Of a stretch of DNA of 64,000 nucleotides, positions 8,891 to 18,192 are shown piece after piece. The translations under genes and the position numbers were made by a program. The stretch comes from Roseivirga sp. (lineage in GTDB: Bacteria > Bacteroidota > Bacteroidia > Cytophagales > Cyclobacteriaceae). Positions within the stretch are counted from its first letter, which is position 1; the number at the start of each line of letters is the position of its first letter. The DNA lies in assembly GCA_021404565.1 (NCBI GenBank), contig JAAWWF010000008.1, positions 208,788-272,787 on the forward strand, given 5' to 3'. Below the pieces are notes generated by a model. That model was not told the DNA's origin. It saw nothing but the letters and a program-made list of their open reading frames with translations, and made no database searches.

Positions 8891-8956
8891 ATGGTTGAGT
8901 TCTTCAACAATAATGCAACCGCACATCACGTGCACAACTTCCATCATCTCTCGTAG
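8891..8956 (+). CDS. Histidine-rich leader peptide of the his operon
   Basis: A 21-codon ORF starting at ATG 8891 and ending at TAG 8954-8956, just after a predicted promoter and about 100 bp before hisG. Five of its last ten residues are histidine (pattern AHHVHNFHHLS). Runs of the regulated amino acid in a short ORF ahead of the biosynthetic operon are the hallmark of ribosome-mediated attenuation: when charged His-tRNA is scarce the ribosome stalls on these codons and alters folding downstream. The last two His codons (8942-8947) run into a 9-bp hairpin that carries the stop codon in its loop. No Shine-Dalgarno sequence is visible, as is common in this phylum. Confidence 0.7.
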   Translation: MVEFFNNNATAHHVHNFHHLS

Positions 8957-8997
8957 GAGAGATGAACAATATACCCCTGCCCGGCAGGTTCTGCCGG
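8944..8997 (+). promoter_or_regulatory. his attenuator hairpins
   Basis: Hairpin 1: perfect 9-bp stem TCATCTCTC (8944-8952)/GAGAGATGA (8957-8965) with a GTAG loop overlapping the leader stop codon. Hairpin 2: perfect 7-bp stem CCGGCAG (8981-8987)/CTGCCGG (8991-8997). A competing stem, CCTGC (8976-8980 region) with GCAGG (8984-8988), would exclude hairpin 2. This mutually exclusive layout fits attenuation. No clear U-run follows hairpin 2, so termination may differ from the enterobacterial model. Confidence 0.5.
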
Positions 8998-9053
8998 TAC
9001 ATACGATCAAAAAAACTTAATCAATTTCTAAAATTCTTGGTTGAATAAATCAG

Positions 9054-9914
9054 ATGGAAAATATTTTACGTATCGCTGTTCAGAAAAAAGGAAGACTAAG
9101 CGATGATTCATTAAAGCTTATCAAAGAGTGTGGTATCAAGTTTAACAATGGCACCGGTAAGTTAGTGGCTTCGGCCACCAATTTCCCCATGGAATTCCTC
9201 TTCTTAAGAGATGATGATATTCCGGGTTATGTACAGGATGGTATTGCAGACATTGGCATTGTAGGGGCAAACGAGGCAGAAGAAAAAGACAAGGAGGTAG
9301 ACTGGCACAAAAAACTGGGATTTTCAAAATGCAGGTTGTCCCTTGCCATAGATAAAAACCAGCCTTATAATGGCATTCAGGACTTTGCCGGTAAAAGCCT
9401 GGCTACCTCTTATCCCAAAATTTTGAGTGACTTTTTAGCCTCTAATAATATTGAGGCTGATATTCATGAAATTTCCGGCTCGGTTGAGATTGCACCCAGC
9501 ATTGGTCTGGCTTATGGAATTTGCGATATCGTAAGCTCTGGCAGTACGCTTATGAGCAATGGTTTAAAAGAGGTAGAGGTAATCTACAAATCAGAAGCTG
9601 TATTGCTTGCGAACAAAGAGCTCTCCACTGAAAAAAGGGCCATACTTGACAGGCTGATCTTCAGAATTGATGCAGTACAAACTGCCAAGAACAACAAGTA
9701 CATACTGCTCAATGCACCCAATGCGAATGTGGATGAGATTGTGAAGATTCTACCGGGCATGAAAAGCCCGACTGTGATGCCCCTGGCAGATGGAGAATGG
9801 AGTTCTATCCACTCGGTGATTCAGGAAGACGATTTTTGGCAAATTATTGAAGACCTGAGAAATGCCGGAGCGGAGGGGATTCTTGTAGTGCCTATCGAAA
9901 AGATGATACTATGA
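9054..9914 (+). CDS. hisG: ATP phosphoribosyltransferase
   Basis: HisG joins ATP and PRPP in the first, feedback-controlled step of histidine synthesis. The 286-residue length is that of the long, self-sufficient form with a C-terminal regulatory ACT-like domain (~215-286, with NAPNANVDEIVKILPGMKSP), so no HisZ partner is needed. The catalytic part shows IAVQKKGRLSDDS at the start, GIADIGIVGANE, and the PRPP-binding DIVSSGSTLMSNGL loop. It is the first structural gene after the His-rich leader; hisD follows with a four-base ATGA overlap, so the operon is tightly coupled. Confidence 0.95.
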   Translation: MENILRIAVQKKGRLSDDSLKLIKECGIKFNNGTGKLVASATNFPMEFLFLRDDDIPGYVQDGIADIGIVGANEAEEKDKEVDWHKKLGFSKCRLSLAIDKNQPYNGIQDFAGKSLATSYPKILSDFLASNNIEADIHEISGSVEIAPSIGLAYGICDIVSSGSTLMSNGLKEVEVIYKSEAVLLANKELSTEKRAILDRLIFRIDAVQTAKNNKYILLNAPNANVDEIVKILPGMKSPTVMPLADGEWSSIHSVIQEDDFWQIIEDLRNAGAEGILVVPIEKMIL

Positions 9915-11200
9915 AACTGGTTGTAAATCCGGCTAAAAATTCCTGGAGAGCACTACTACAGCGACCTACCCTGGAGTTTGAAGAAATAGAGAGGCAGGTG
10001 CACCCTGTAATGGAAGCAGTGAAAGATAGAGGGGATAAGGCCCTCAAAGAATTCACCAGTAAGTTTGACGGAGTCGATTTGGAGGAACTGAAGGTGACTG
10101 CTGCTGAAATAGAGACGGCTAAAAGCCTGGTATCCTCAGAACTGAAGGAGGCCATTGAGATAGCTAAAGGTAATATCGAAGCTTTTCATTCGGCACAAAG
10201 ATCAGAAACCCTCAAGGTAGAAACGATGCCCGGGGTAAACTGCTATCGCAAATCTGTGGGCATTGAAAAGGTAGGCTTATACATTCCCGGAGGAACGGCC
10301 CCCTTGTTTTCTACAGTACTGATGCTCGCTGTTCCTGCCAAAATTGCAGGTTGCAGAGAGATTGTGCTTTGCACTCCTCCTAATCGTGAGGGAAGTATTA
10401 ACCCCGCTATTCTGTTCACAGCTGATCTGGTAGGGGTGACCAAAATATTTAAAGCCGGGGGGGCTCAGGCCATTGCTGCCATGACCTTTGGCACAGACAC
10501 TATCCCCAAAGTGAATAAGATTTTTGGTCCGGGTAACCAATACGTGACGGCAGCCAAACAACTTTCTACCAAATATGGGCTGGCCATCGATATGCCCGCG
10601 GGACCTTCTGAGGTCGCAGTGTATGCAGACAGTAGTGCTGTGCCTGCTTTCGTAGCGGCAGACTTGCTGTCACAGGCAGAGCATGGGGTCGATTCGCAGG
10701 TGGTTTTGGTGGCTGATAGTGAGGCGGTGGTAAAGGAGGTAAGCAAGGCCATAGAGGCTCAGCTGAAAGAGTTGCCAAGAGCTGAGATTGCCTCAAAAGC
10801 ACTTGACAACTCCGTGGCGATTGTGCTTGACAAGCAAGAAGAAGCCATTGCCCTGCTGAACGAATATGGAGCCGAACATCTGATACTTTCAGTATCAAAA
10901 CCCTGGCATGTGGCCGATCAGATTATCAACGCGGGCTCAGTGTTTTTGGGGAATTACACCCCTGAATCTGCGGGTGACTATGCTTCGGGTACCAATCATA
11001 CGCTACCAACCAATGGCTATGCGAAGATGTATAGTGGCATATCGCTCGATAGTTTTGTGAAAAAGATTACCTATCAGGAAATTTCAAAAGAGGGCCTGGC
11101 AAAGCTTGGACCCGTTATTGAAAAAATGGCGGCTGCTGAGCAGCTGGAAGCTCATAAAAATGCCGTAACACTGCGACTTAAATCCCTGGAAGATGTTTGA
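9911..11200 (+). CDS. hisD: Histidinol dehydrogenase
   Basis: HisD oxidises L-histidinol to histidine in two NAD-dependent steps, using zinc. The 429-residue length is standard. Visible landmarks are VGLYIPGGTAPLFSTVLM, the FGPGNQYVTAAKQ nucleotide-binding segment, IDMPAGPSE, DLLSQAEHG (zinc-ligand glutamine/histidine region) and the C-terminal SAGDYASGTNHTLPT, which holds the conserved histidine of the active site. The start overlaps hisG by four bases and the end overlaps hisC by eight, as expected in a compact operon. Confidence 0.96.
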   Translation: MKLVVNPAKNSWRALLQRPTLEFEEIERQVHPVMEAVKDRGDKALKEFTSKFDGVDLEELKVTAAEIETAKSLVSSELKEAIEIAKGNIEAFHSAQRSETLKVETMPGVNCYRKSVGIEKVGLYIPGGTAPLFSTVLMLAVPAKIAGCREIVLCTPPNREGSINPAILFTADLVGVTKIFKAGGAQAIAAMTFGTDTIPKVNKIFGPGNQYVTAAKQLSTKYGLAIDMPAGPSEVAVYADSSAVPAFVAADLLSQAEHGVDSQVVLVADSEAVVKEVSKAIEAQLKELPRAEIASKALDNSVAIVLDKQEEAIALLNEYGAEHLILSVSKPWHVADQIINAGSVFLGNYTPESAGDYASGTNHTLPTNGYAKMYSGISLDSFVKKITYQEISKEGLAKLGPVIEKMAAAEQLEAHKNAVTLRLKSLEDV

Positions 11201-12245
11201 TCCTGTAAAGTTACTTAGACCTCACCTTCAGACATTGGTGCCGTATTCTTCAGCCCGTGACGAATATCAGGGAGCTGAAGGCGTGTTTCTGGATGCCAAT
11301 GAAAACCCGATTGGCTCAATTACCGAGAGAAAATGGAACCGTTATCCCGATCCTTATCAGGCGGATCTGAAAGCAAAAATTGGTGAAGTGAAGAAAGTGC
11401 CGGTAGCTAATATATTCCTGGGTAATGGAAGTGACGAGCCCATAGATCTTTTGTTCCGAGCTTTCTGTGAGCCGGGTAAAGATGAAGTAATCATAAACCC
11501 GCCCACCTACGGCATGTATAAGGTGAGCGCTGATATCAACAATGTAGCCGTGAAGGAGGTCTTATTGACCAATAAATATGACCTGGATGTAGAAGCTATT
11601 AAAGCTGCCATTACCAAAACCACCAAGTTGATCTTTGTCTGCTCACCGAATAACCCCACAGGCAACGATGTAAGTGCTGAGAAGATTGAAGAGCTGCTGT
11701 GTTCATTCGCTGGTATAGTGGTGGTAGACGAGGCTTATATCGATTTTACTGCCAGAGAGAGCCTTTCGCAAAAGCTTGGGCAATACCCCAATCTTGTGGT
11801 TTTACAAACTTTTAGCAAAGCCTGGGGCCTGGCCTCCTTAAGGTTGGGAATGGCTTATGCTTCTGAGGCCCTGGTGGAGATTCTGAATAAGATCAAACCT
11901 CCTTATAACATCAGTGGACTTACACAGGAAACCGTACTGAATGGACTGGAAAATGTGGCCATCAAAGATCAGATGGTAGCCGAAATACTCGAAAACAGGG
12001 CCGAGCTGAAAGAGGGACTTGAAGCGCTGAGCATGGTAAAGAAAATTCACCCGTCAGATGCCAATTTCTTTTTAGTGGAAGTGGAAAACGGACATGAATT
12101 GTATAATCAACTCATCAGTAAAATGGTCATCGTAAGAGACCGCTCCAGGGTGGTTTTGTGTGACAATGGTTTGAGAATCACAGTAGGTTCGAAATATGAG
12201 AATTTTAGGTTGATTCAGACGATAAAAGAATTGACAGAAAAGTAA
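11193..12245 (+). CDS. hisC: Histidinol-phosphate aminotransferase
   Basis: HisC is a PLP-dependent aminotransferase that converts imidazole-acetol phosphate to histidinol phosphate. The 350 residues cover a full type I fold. Seen motifs are DANENPIG near the start, [31 protein letters not shown], and the PLP lysine in [14 protein letters not shown]. The C-terminal arginine motif that binds the phosphate appears in [12 protein letters not shown]. It overlaps hisD by eight bases and lies 26 bp before hisB. Confidence 0.95.
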   Translation: MFDPVKLLRPHLQTLVPYSSARDEYQGAEGVFLDANENPIGSITERKWNRYPDPYQADLKAKIGEVKKVPVANIFLGNGSDEPIDLLFRAFCEPGKDEVIINPPTYGMYKVSADINNVAVKEVLLTNKYDLDVEAIKAAITKTTKLIFVCSPNNPTGNDVSAEKIEELLCSFAGIVVVDEAYIDFTARESLSQKLGQYPNLVVLQTFSKAWGLASLRLGMAYASEALVEILNKIKPPYNISGLTQETVLNGLENVAIKDQMVAEILENRAELKEGLEALSMVKKIHPSDANFFLVEVENGHELYNQLISKMVIVRDRSRVVLCDNGLRITVGSKYENFRLIQTIKELTEK

Positions 12246-12271
12246 GCCTCGTGGCTAAAGAAGAAAATAAT

Positions 12272-13369
12272 ATGGAAAAAGTACTCTTTATAGATCGTGA
12301 TGGCACTATCATCGTAGAGCCGATTGAAGATGAGCAGGTAGATTCACTGGAAAAACTGGAGTTTTTACCAGGAGCGATTTCTAACCTGCGTAAAATTGTT
12401 GAGCAGCTTGATTATAAGCTGGTAATGGTCACCAACCAGGACGGTCTGGGTACGGACTCCTTTCCTGAAGACACTTTCTGGTCTGCCCATAACAAGATGT
12501 TGAAAACACTGGAAGGGGAGGGGGTAGTCTTTGATGAGATTGTTATCGACCGCACATTTGCCTATGAAAATGCCCCCACGCGCAAGCCGGAAACAGGACT
12601 ACTTACCGGGTATCTGAATGGAGATTATGACCTTCAAAACTCTTATGTCTTCGGAGATAGGGTTTCTGATATTCAACTGGCAGAAAACCTGGGAGCCCGG
12701 GCAATTTTCATTGCAAAAGAAGCCAATGACAGAGCTGCCCTGACTACCATGAGTTGGGATGAAATCTTTGAGTTTCTGCAGATGCCTCCGCGTACGGCAG
12801 AAGTAACCAGGGTAACTAAAGAAACGGATATTGCCATCTCACTGAATCTTGATGGTTCGGGCAATTGCAATAACGATACTGGCCTTGGCTTTTTCGACCA
12901 TATGCTCGATCAGCTTGGTAAACATTCCGGGGCGGACCTGACAGTAAAGGTGAAAGGTGACCTGCACATAGACGAGCACCATACCATTGAAGATACTGCC
13001 CTGGCTTTAGGTGAAGCATATGCCGAGGCTATAGGAGACAAGCGAGGCATCAATCGCTATGGCTTTTTGCTGCCCATGGACGAAGCACTGGCTCAGGTAG
13101 CTATTGACTTCAGTGGCAGACCGTGGTTGGTTTGGGAAGCTGATTTCAAGAGAGAAAAAGTTGGAGATATGCCTACGGAAATGTTCATGCACTTCTTTAA
13201 ATCATTCTCAGATGCAGCTAAATGTAATCTGAATGTAAAGGTGGAAGGAGATAACGAACACCATAAAATTGAGTCAATCTTCAAGGCTTTTGCCAAAGCA
13301 ATTAAGCTGGCGGTAAGACGGAATCCTGATGAACTGGGATTGTTACCCAGTACCAAAGGGACACTTTAA
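12272..13369 (+). CDS. hisB: Bifunctional histidinol-phosphatase / imidazoleglycerol-phosphate dehydratase
   Basis: A fusion of ~365 residues. Residues ~1-165 form a HAD phosphatase (FIDRDGTI nucleophile motif, [25 protein letters not shown]). Residues ~170-365 form the IGPD domain, with the metal-binding [15 protein letters not shown] and [14 protein letters not shown] and the later [15 protein letters not shown]. This fusion is known from enterobacteria and Bacteroidota. An upstream GTG at 12251 would add seven residues; I prefer ATG 12272 because [12 protein letters not shown] matches family starts. hisH, hisA, hisF and hisI do not follow: the operon stops here at a strong hairpin. Confidence 0.95.
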   Translation: MEKVLFIDRDGTIIVEPIEDEQVDSLEKLEFLPGAISNLRKIVEQLDYKLVMVTNQDGLGTDSFPEDTFWSAHNKMLKTLEGEGVVFDEIVIDRTFAYENAPTRKPETGLLTGYLNGDYDLQNSYVFGDRVSDIQLAENLGARAIFIAKEANDRAALTTMSWDEIFEFLQMPPRTAEVTRVTKETDIAISLNLDGSGNCNNDTGLGFFDHMLDQLGKHSGADLTVKVKGDLHIDEHHTIEDTALALGEAYAEAIGDKRGINRYGFLLPMDEALAQVAIDFSGRPWLVWEADFKREKVGDMPTEMFMHFFKSFSDAAKCNLNVKVEGDNEHHKIESIFKAFAKAIKLAVRRNPDELGLLPSTKGTL

Positions 13370-13386
13370 CCACCTTCATGATTAAT

Positions 13387-13419
13387 ATTCGTCTGACCAC
13401 TTGGAGTGGTCGGACGAAT
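13387..13419. terminator. Strong hairpin between hisB and CHAT gene (bidirectional)
   Basis: A 15-bp stem, ATTCGTCTGACCACT (13387-13401) against AGTGGTCGGACGAAT (13405-13419), has a TGG loop and a single G-U pair. It lies 17 bp after hisB and 36 bp past the end of the convergent CHAT gene. It is well placed to end both transcripts and marks the end of the his operon after only four genes. Confidence 0.8.
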
Positions 13420-13455
13420 GTATTTACTCGGTAGTTCTACGAATTTCAGAACGAA

Positions 13456-16400
13456 TCAGGTATTCCTTTGAGCTCTTCTTCTCACCAAAGCCAATCCTCC
13501 AAGCAGTGTTAAAGCTGCCAGGGTAATCCATAGCTGCCAGGTGGGTATGGATTTGATGGGAGCGGGGTCCCCTACCAATACAAATTGAGACCAGAAGTAG
13601 GGGTGGGCGTGAAGCTGATCTGCATTTTCAAGATAGCTCAGTTTAGCAGCCCGTAAAGCTCCGGCTTTATTTACTTCTGCCGACAGGCCTTCATAAAAAC
13701 CTGAGATCAGGTCTGTTCCGGATCGATCATCCACTTTCCATAAGCTCATCAAAATACTTGAGACACCGGCATATGTAAAACCTCGGGCCAGGCTCATCAC
13801 TCCCTCACCGGCAACAAAGTTGCCACTACCGGTTTCACAGGCACTGAGAATCGCCAGTTTGGCATCCAGGTTCATGTTTTCAAGTTCATATACATGCAGT
13901 CTGCCATCTGTCGTGTCGGGCGCAAAACTTAGGTAAGACTGTCCGGGGTTTTGAACATCAATGGTACCATGCGTGGCAAGGTGCAATACGTCAAAGCTAT
14001 TTGCCTGGCTTTGAAACTCCGTTTCCGTACCGGTTGCACCTTGAAAAAGCAATGCTGAAAAGTACTTGTCCACCTCCTCAATTTCATCACCTGTATCGGG
14101 TAGGTTTTCTGCACTGAAAGGGGCCATGGCCAGGACTCTTGATTTCTTCCAGCCCCTTCTATTTGGATTTTGTGGTACTGAGGCCGAGTAGCTGTAGCGA
14201 ACGGGGTACTTCTTTATCAGGTAGGGGATGCCTATAAAATCCGGAGTGCTCCCGGATGGTATGGATTCAGTAATCAAGGCCTCAAAAGGGAGGTAATTGA
14301 GGAAGCCGTCAGGTACTATATATAGAGTTTCGGGTGCTTTTTGTAAATGGTTCAGCAGGGGGGCTAATAATTGCTGATAAAGACCGTGTCCACGACTGAT
14401 CAGGCGTTGGTAAGCTATCTTCTGATTGGTCTGGAGCAAGGAGGTATTGCTTATGGTGGAGGTGTATTGGCTCGTCAGGCTTCTGAGTGAGGCCATAGGT
14501 TCGGAAATCTCCTGAATCGCCACTTCCGTCTCAGAAATCGCCATAGCAAATACACTGTTCTCCCCGACAAAGTATTCTATCAATAGCTCATCAGATTTGC
14601 CGAGTTTTTTCTGAACCTCAGCCAGACTGAGTTTGCTAAGGCCATGACGTGCCTGATAATACCTGGGATAGCTGGCTCTGAACATTTCTCGGAGCTGGTC
14701 CAACTCATTGGTCTTTTCTAGCCTGTAGGTGTTATAGAGACGGGTCTTTATGCTGTCCTCCTCCTGCCGGGCCTTGTAAAGTTCACTTTCATAGAAAGCA
14801 ACATCGATCTCCAAAGCCCTTTCCTGCTCAATAAATCGGCTGGGTACACCACCCATCATATTGGCATTCTTAATCTGCAAGAGATCTGATAGTTGCGAAG
14901 ACTTTCCTTTTTCAAACAGATCAAAGAGAGTAGATAAGGTACCTTTGTCGTTATTTTGACTGTAGCTGCTGAAAAGTGTTTTAATAGCCAACTCGTAGAG
15001 GGGTAGTGCTTCTGATTTCAAAAAGACACGGGAGCCTTCAGCCTTATGGTCATAATACATAGAATCGACCAGGGCCACGGCTGTGGTAAGGGTTTTATTA
15101 AGCGCATCTGGTTGGGTGTTCAACCCATCCAGGTATCTGGCCTGACTCATCAGTGTTTTTAACAGCTCTCTTTTTGAGCGAATTCCTCTGAGTACTGGCA
15201 CTGACCATTCTGTGTCGGTCTGAAAACCGGGCACGAGTATGGAAATTGATTTTCTGAAATGCTCGGCAATTGCCCCTGGGTCATCATTCAGTGCGGCCAT
15301 CTCTGCCAGGTACCGATAAAGTTTGGCTACCTCAGGATTTTTGTCATTGTCGAAAACTCCGATCGCCAGGTTAAGGTATTTGGTAGCTTCCACTGGGTTG
15401 TTTAGCTGATGATGGTAGAAACCCAGGTTAGAAAGGGTTTGTCGGGACTCGGGTGCCAGTTTAAAGAACCTGTCCAGGTGCGATTTGGCCACATTGAACT
15501 CCCCGCTTTGGATCTGGATGAGGGCCAGATTATTGTAGAAGATAATCTCACTGGCCTCAGTTACCCTGACTTTGTACTTAGAGACCAGGTTGGCTCTTTT
15601 CGAACCATAGCCCAGCGCAAGAGGATAGTTCTTCTTTCTCAGGTGGATAAGCATCAGGTTGTTGTAAATGCTCGCCAGGGGGCTGGCATTTGAGGCTATG
15701 TCTGTCTGAGCTGTCAATTCGGCTCGTTCCAGTACCTCCTGTGCCTGATCGTAATCAGCTCTGTTCAGGTAGGCTATCCCCAGGTTGTTATAAGCATAGA
15801 TGAGCCTTTGGCCGGATGAGGTTTGACTTTCCCGAAAACGGACTGATTTGATGGCGTTATCGAGCCCTTTTTCATAGTCTCCGGTATTGTTATAGACTGC
15901 CCCCAGGAGGTTAAGCACCGTACCATAGATGCTGGGCAGGGGATCAAGCTTGTCTTCAATCAGCTTTCGGGTGTCGCTTAGTATTGTATCAGCCGAGGTG
16001 AATTGCCTGAGCCGGTAGAGGTTGGAGCCTACACCTACGCGACAGCTGGCAATACGGGTCCAGTTGGATTGTTTTAAATAAACTGCTTCAGCCTGTTGCA
16101 GGTAATGAATTGAGCTGTCGTATGACCTTAAGGGTATAAAAGCGTCACCTTTTGCTTTGAGGGCATCGGCAAGCAGAGAATCCTTATCCGGGAGGTGCCT
16201 CATAATAGTGCCCAGAGCAGCATCAGCAGCCGAAAGTCTGAGTTTACTTTCTCTCTTACGATTGTAGTTTTTTGACATTAAAGACTGGGCAGCCGCCACA
16301 GCTACCCAGTCTTCTGATACCTCTGCTTGCCTGAGGTACTGCTTGAGTACCACCAGAGAGGAATCGTAGAGTTTATTGCTGTAAAGAGATTGCGCTTGTT

Positions 16401-16503
16401 CCAGTTTGGTCAATACATCACCCGACTGACCCTTTAATCCTGTGGATATCGCGAGTGTCAATAGGGTAATAAGGTAAATATTCTTATACGATGTGGTTGG
16501 CAA
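13456..16503 (-). CDS. TPR-CHAT caspase-like protease, exported and C-terminally anchored
   Basis: A 1015-residue protein. A signal peptide or anchor (~1-25) is followed by about a dozen tetratricopeptide-type helices (~30-560), a helical linker (~565-690), and a CHAT domain (~700-985). The CHAT catalytic dyad is visible as H845 in LHLATHG and C889 in LSACETG. A C-terminal membrane helix (~990-1009) is capped by RRRAQR. CHAT domains are caspase-fold peptidases often controlled by associated sensors. The topology suggests the protease faces the periplasm, unlike cytoplasmic CHAT effectors of defence systems. It ends a minus-strand unit with three small genes, divergent from an ECF sigma and anti-sigma-like pair. 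Substrate unknown. Confidence 0.85.
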   Translation of the reverse strand: MPTTSYKNIYLITLLTLAISTGLKGQSGDVLTKLEQAQSLYSNKLYDSSLVVLKQYLRQAEVSEDWVAVAAAQSLMSKNYNRKRESKLRLSAADAALGTIMRHLPDKDSLLADALKAKGDAFIPLRSYDSSIHYLQQAEAVYLKQSNWTRIASCRVGVGSNLYRLRQFTSADTILSDTRKLIEDKLDPLPSIYGTVLNLLGAVYNNTGDYEKGLDNAIKSVRFRESQTSSGQRLIYAYNNLGIAYLNRADYDQAQEVLERAELTAQTDIASNASPLASIYNNLMLIHLRKKNYPLALGYGSKRANLVSKYKVRVTEASEIIFYNNLALIQIQSGEFNVAKSHLDRFFKLAPESRQTLSNLGFYHHQLNNPVEATKYLNLAIGVFDNDKNPEVAKLYRYLAEMAALNDDPGAIAEHFRKSISILVPGFQTDTEWSVPVLRGIRSKRELLKTLMSQARYLDGLNTQPDALNKTLTTAVALVDSMYYDHKAEGSRVFLKSEALPLYELAIKTLFSSYSQNNDKGTLSTLFDLFEKGKSSQLSDLLQIKNANMMGGVPSRFIEQERALEIDVAFYESELYKARQEEDSIKTRLYNTYRLEKTNELDQLREMFRASYPRYYQARHGLSKLSLAEVQKKLGKSDELLIEYFVGENSVFAMAISETEVAIQEISEPMASLRSLTSQYTSTISNTSLLQTNQKIAYQRLISRGHGLYQQLLAPLLNHLQKAPETLYIVPDGFLNYLPFEALITESIPSGSTPDFIGIPYLIKKYPVRYSYSASVPQNPNRRGWKKSRVLAMAPFSAENLPDTGDEIEEVDKYFSALLFQGATGTETEFQSQANSFDVLHLATHGTIDVQNPGQSYLSFAPDTTDGRLHVYELENMNLDAKLAILSACETGSGNFVAGEGVMSLARGFTYAGVSSILMSLWKVDDRSGTDLISGFYEGLSAEVNKAGALRAAKLSYLENADQLHAHPYFWSQFVLVGDPAPIKSIPTWQLWITLAALTLLGGLALVRRRAQRNT

Positions 16504-16521
16504 TCTCTCCTTTAAACCTCC

Positions 16522-16986
16522 TTATTTATACTGATCCAGTATGTTGTTAATAGTATCGAAGTACTTGGGGGTAATCTCATCAGATGATATCACATATTTC
16601 CCGTTTCCTATGGGTTGTGCATTGCCAAACCTGACCTCATGGCCCAGTGAATCCTTTGCACTTACCGATAAATATATGACAGTGGGTATTTCCTGGTTTA
16701 CCTCCATGCCAAATAATTTATCGTCATAAGGAATGGCGTATAGGTAAGGTCCTGGTGTGGAGATTTTATTGATCTTTATCTGGCCCACATCTATTCTTCG
16801 ATTGGAGTTTTCCCAAAATAGAGAAACACCAACCACTACTTCGCTCAGGGGGGCTTCAGGCGTAGGTGCCTTTTTTCCTTTAAATGACAGACCAAAGACA
16901 GTAACGGGGTCTCCGATGCCCGCCCCCTCAATGATTACATCGTAATCATCTTCGTCTTCTTGTGAAGGATTAGTTTGTTGTGACAT
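16522..16986 (-). CDS. Hypothetical protein next to CHAT protease
   Basis: A 154-residue, probably cytoplasmic protein without signal peptide. The N-terminus is very acidic and polar (QEDEDDYD, residues ~9-16); the rest is predicted beta-rich, with a short helical tail. I do not recognise the family. It lies 18 bp upstream of the TPR-CHAT gene on the same strand, which makes cotranscription nearly certain. A perfect minus-strand TATTTTTG box at 17030-17037 could drive this gene and CHAT independently. A flexible acidic head on a beta domain fits a protease substrate or chaperoned cargo, but that is speculation. Confidence 0.7.
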   Translation of the reverse strand: MSQQTNPSQEDEDDYDVIIEGAGIGDPVTVFGLSFKGKKAPTPEAPLSEVVVGVSLFWENSNRRIDVGQIKINKISTPGPYLYAIPYDDKLFGMEVNQEIPTVIYLSVSAKDSLGHEVRFGNAQPIGNGKYVISSDEITPKYFDTINNILDQYK

Positions 16987-17029
16987 GTTTAATGGTTTTG
17001 ATGAAAATAAAATTTTATTGAAGGATAGT

Positions 17030-17037
17030 CAAAAATA
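17030..17037 (-). promoter_or_regulatory. Possible internal promoter -7 box (TATTTTTG)
   Basis: On the minus strand, TATTTTTG matches the Bacteroidota TAnnTTTG box and lies 44 bp before the start of the 154-residue gene, in a 167-bp AT-rich gap. No good -33 TTTG is seen at the usual spacing, so confidence is modest. Confidence 0.35.
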
Positions 17038-17153
17038 ATAATAAAATATAGTGGATATTGATGTGTTTGGTCAGGTTTGGGTTTAAAAAGAGGGAGCTCT
17101 GTCAAATCATGAAGAAACTCCCTTTCACACCTATACCTGAAGGTTCCGGAGGT

Positions 17154-17525
17154 TTATGCAAGCACGTAGATCAACTCAATCTGCTTACCTCCCCAGCCGC
17201 CTTCAGGATAGGGAACCACTGTCTGTTGTTTGTCAATAGGTGCGGCACTGCCATCTTCCTGATAAAAGCTGAGTACTCTGATTGGTGTATTGGGTATAAT
17301 GGTAGCCACCATTTGCATTCCTCCTCCTTTACCTACCGGAGGAAGTCCGTTTTGCACATCTTTTACAATGAGGTCAGTCCCCTCTTCATTGAAAATCTCG
17401 GCTATAAAGGTACCTGGAATGACTGAGCCTGGATCAAAATCCTGTGATTGTACCATTCCGAATAATTGCGGGTTGCCACCGGAAATTGGTTCTACCTTAA
17501 TTCCGGCTAATCTTAAATTGATCAT
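17154..17525 (-). CDS. Hypothetical small beta-rich protein in CHAT locus
   Basis: A 123-residue protein with no signal peptide or membrane helix. It is rich in glycine and proline, and predicted strands alternate with loops (PVGKGGGM, PEGGWGGKQ). Family not recognised. It lies second in the minus-strand group, 59 bp after the 160-residue gene and 167 bp before the 154-residue one. Codon use and composition resemble the neighbours. The only clue to function is its position in the sigma/CHAT locus. Confidence 0.65.
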   Translation of the reverse strand: MINLRLAGIKVEPISGGNPQLFGMVQSQDFDPGSVIPGTFIAEIFNEEGTDLIVKDVQNGLPPVGKGGGMQMVATIIPNTPIRVLSFYQEDGSAAPIDKQQTVVPYPEGGWGGKQIELIYVLA

Positions 17526-17584
17526 AGTGTTTGTGTTAAAAAGTGAATTGTCGAGTTGTTTTTGTTCAGAAGTGCCGGGTGATT

Positions 17585-18067
17585 TTAGCTCTGCTGTAAA
17601 ACCACTTGTCCAATCAGTTCCCTGAAAGGTAAAAGCATCACCACGGAGGTTGCGATTCTGCCTACAGGTGCGTATGAAAGGTTATAAATGTCTAGTTCCA
17701 TCTGAGGAACATCAGGTGACATCTTCTTTAGAGTAAGCCAAAGGGGAACAGAGGTTAAGTCGCTCGGGTCAGTAGAAAAGTAACCGCTGATATAGGGTAA
17801 GGAGGCCTCTCCGGTAAACCCAAATCCTTGCAAACTACCTGTGATTTTTAAACTGGGTCCATTCAAAAGCTTCAGTGTGCCACTGACCTGAGTTGTTCCG
17901 GGAAAGGGCATGGTAAATTTCAAGCTTCCCTGAAAAGGGTAAGTAGCAGCAGCGATGGCCTTTGCTCTCTCTTCTTCACTGTTGTAGATCGTTTCATTGG
18001 CCACCATTTCCCGGTGTCTTTGGGCTGCCAGTTGATCAAGTGTCGATTGGTTTGATATTTCCTCCAT
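17585..18067 (-). CDS. Hypothetical protein, first gene of CHAT operon
   Basis: About 160 residues when started at 18067 (MEEISNQSTLDQL). A further in-frame start at 18190 would add 41 residues but leave only two bases to the divergent sigma-factor start and no room for promoters, so I prefer the inner start. Residues ~1-35 look helical and charged; the rest looks like a small antiparallel beta domain (GSLKFTMPFPG, FTGEASLPYISGYFS, MELDIYNLSYAPVGRI). The beta part is faintly reminiscent of virulence-associated VapA-like barrels, but this is too weak to call. It heads the four-gene minus-strand unit ending in CHAT. Confidence 0.65.
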   Translation of the reverse strand: MEEISNQSTLDQLAAQRHREMVANETIYNSEEERAKAIAAATYPFQGSLKFTMPFPGTTQVSGTLKLLNGPSLKITGSLQGFGFTGEASLPYISGYFSTDPSDLTSVPLWLTLKKMSPDVPQMELDIYNLSYAPVGRIATSVVMLLPFRELIGQVVLQQS

Positions 18068-18192
18068 TGTCTTGTTGATTGATGATTTTTGAAAGGTTGG
18101 TTTGTGGGTTAATACAGTAAGCAGGGGAGAGGTTACCTTCTCAGAAGAAAAAATTTCTACATTAGTGCTCACCAGTTGTTGAGGTGCCATAG
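18068..18192. promoter_or_regulatory. Divergent control region of sigma/CHAT locus
   Basis: The 125 bp between the inner start of the CHAT-operon lead gene and the sigma-factor start must hold the promoters for both directions. No perfect TAnnTTTG box is visible on either strand, which would be consistent with recognition by an alternative (for example the adjacent ECF) sigma factor. This is inferred from layout only. Confidence 0.3.

Noticed and set aside
18068..18190. Extended N-terminus of the CHAT-operon lead gene (start at 18190)
   Set aside because: It would put two divergent start codons two bases apart, leaving no room for promoters; the inner start at 18067 is more plausible.
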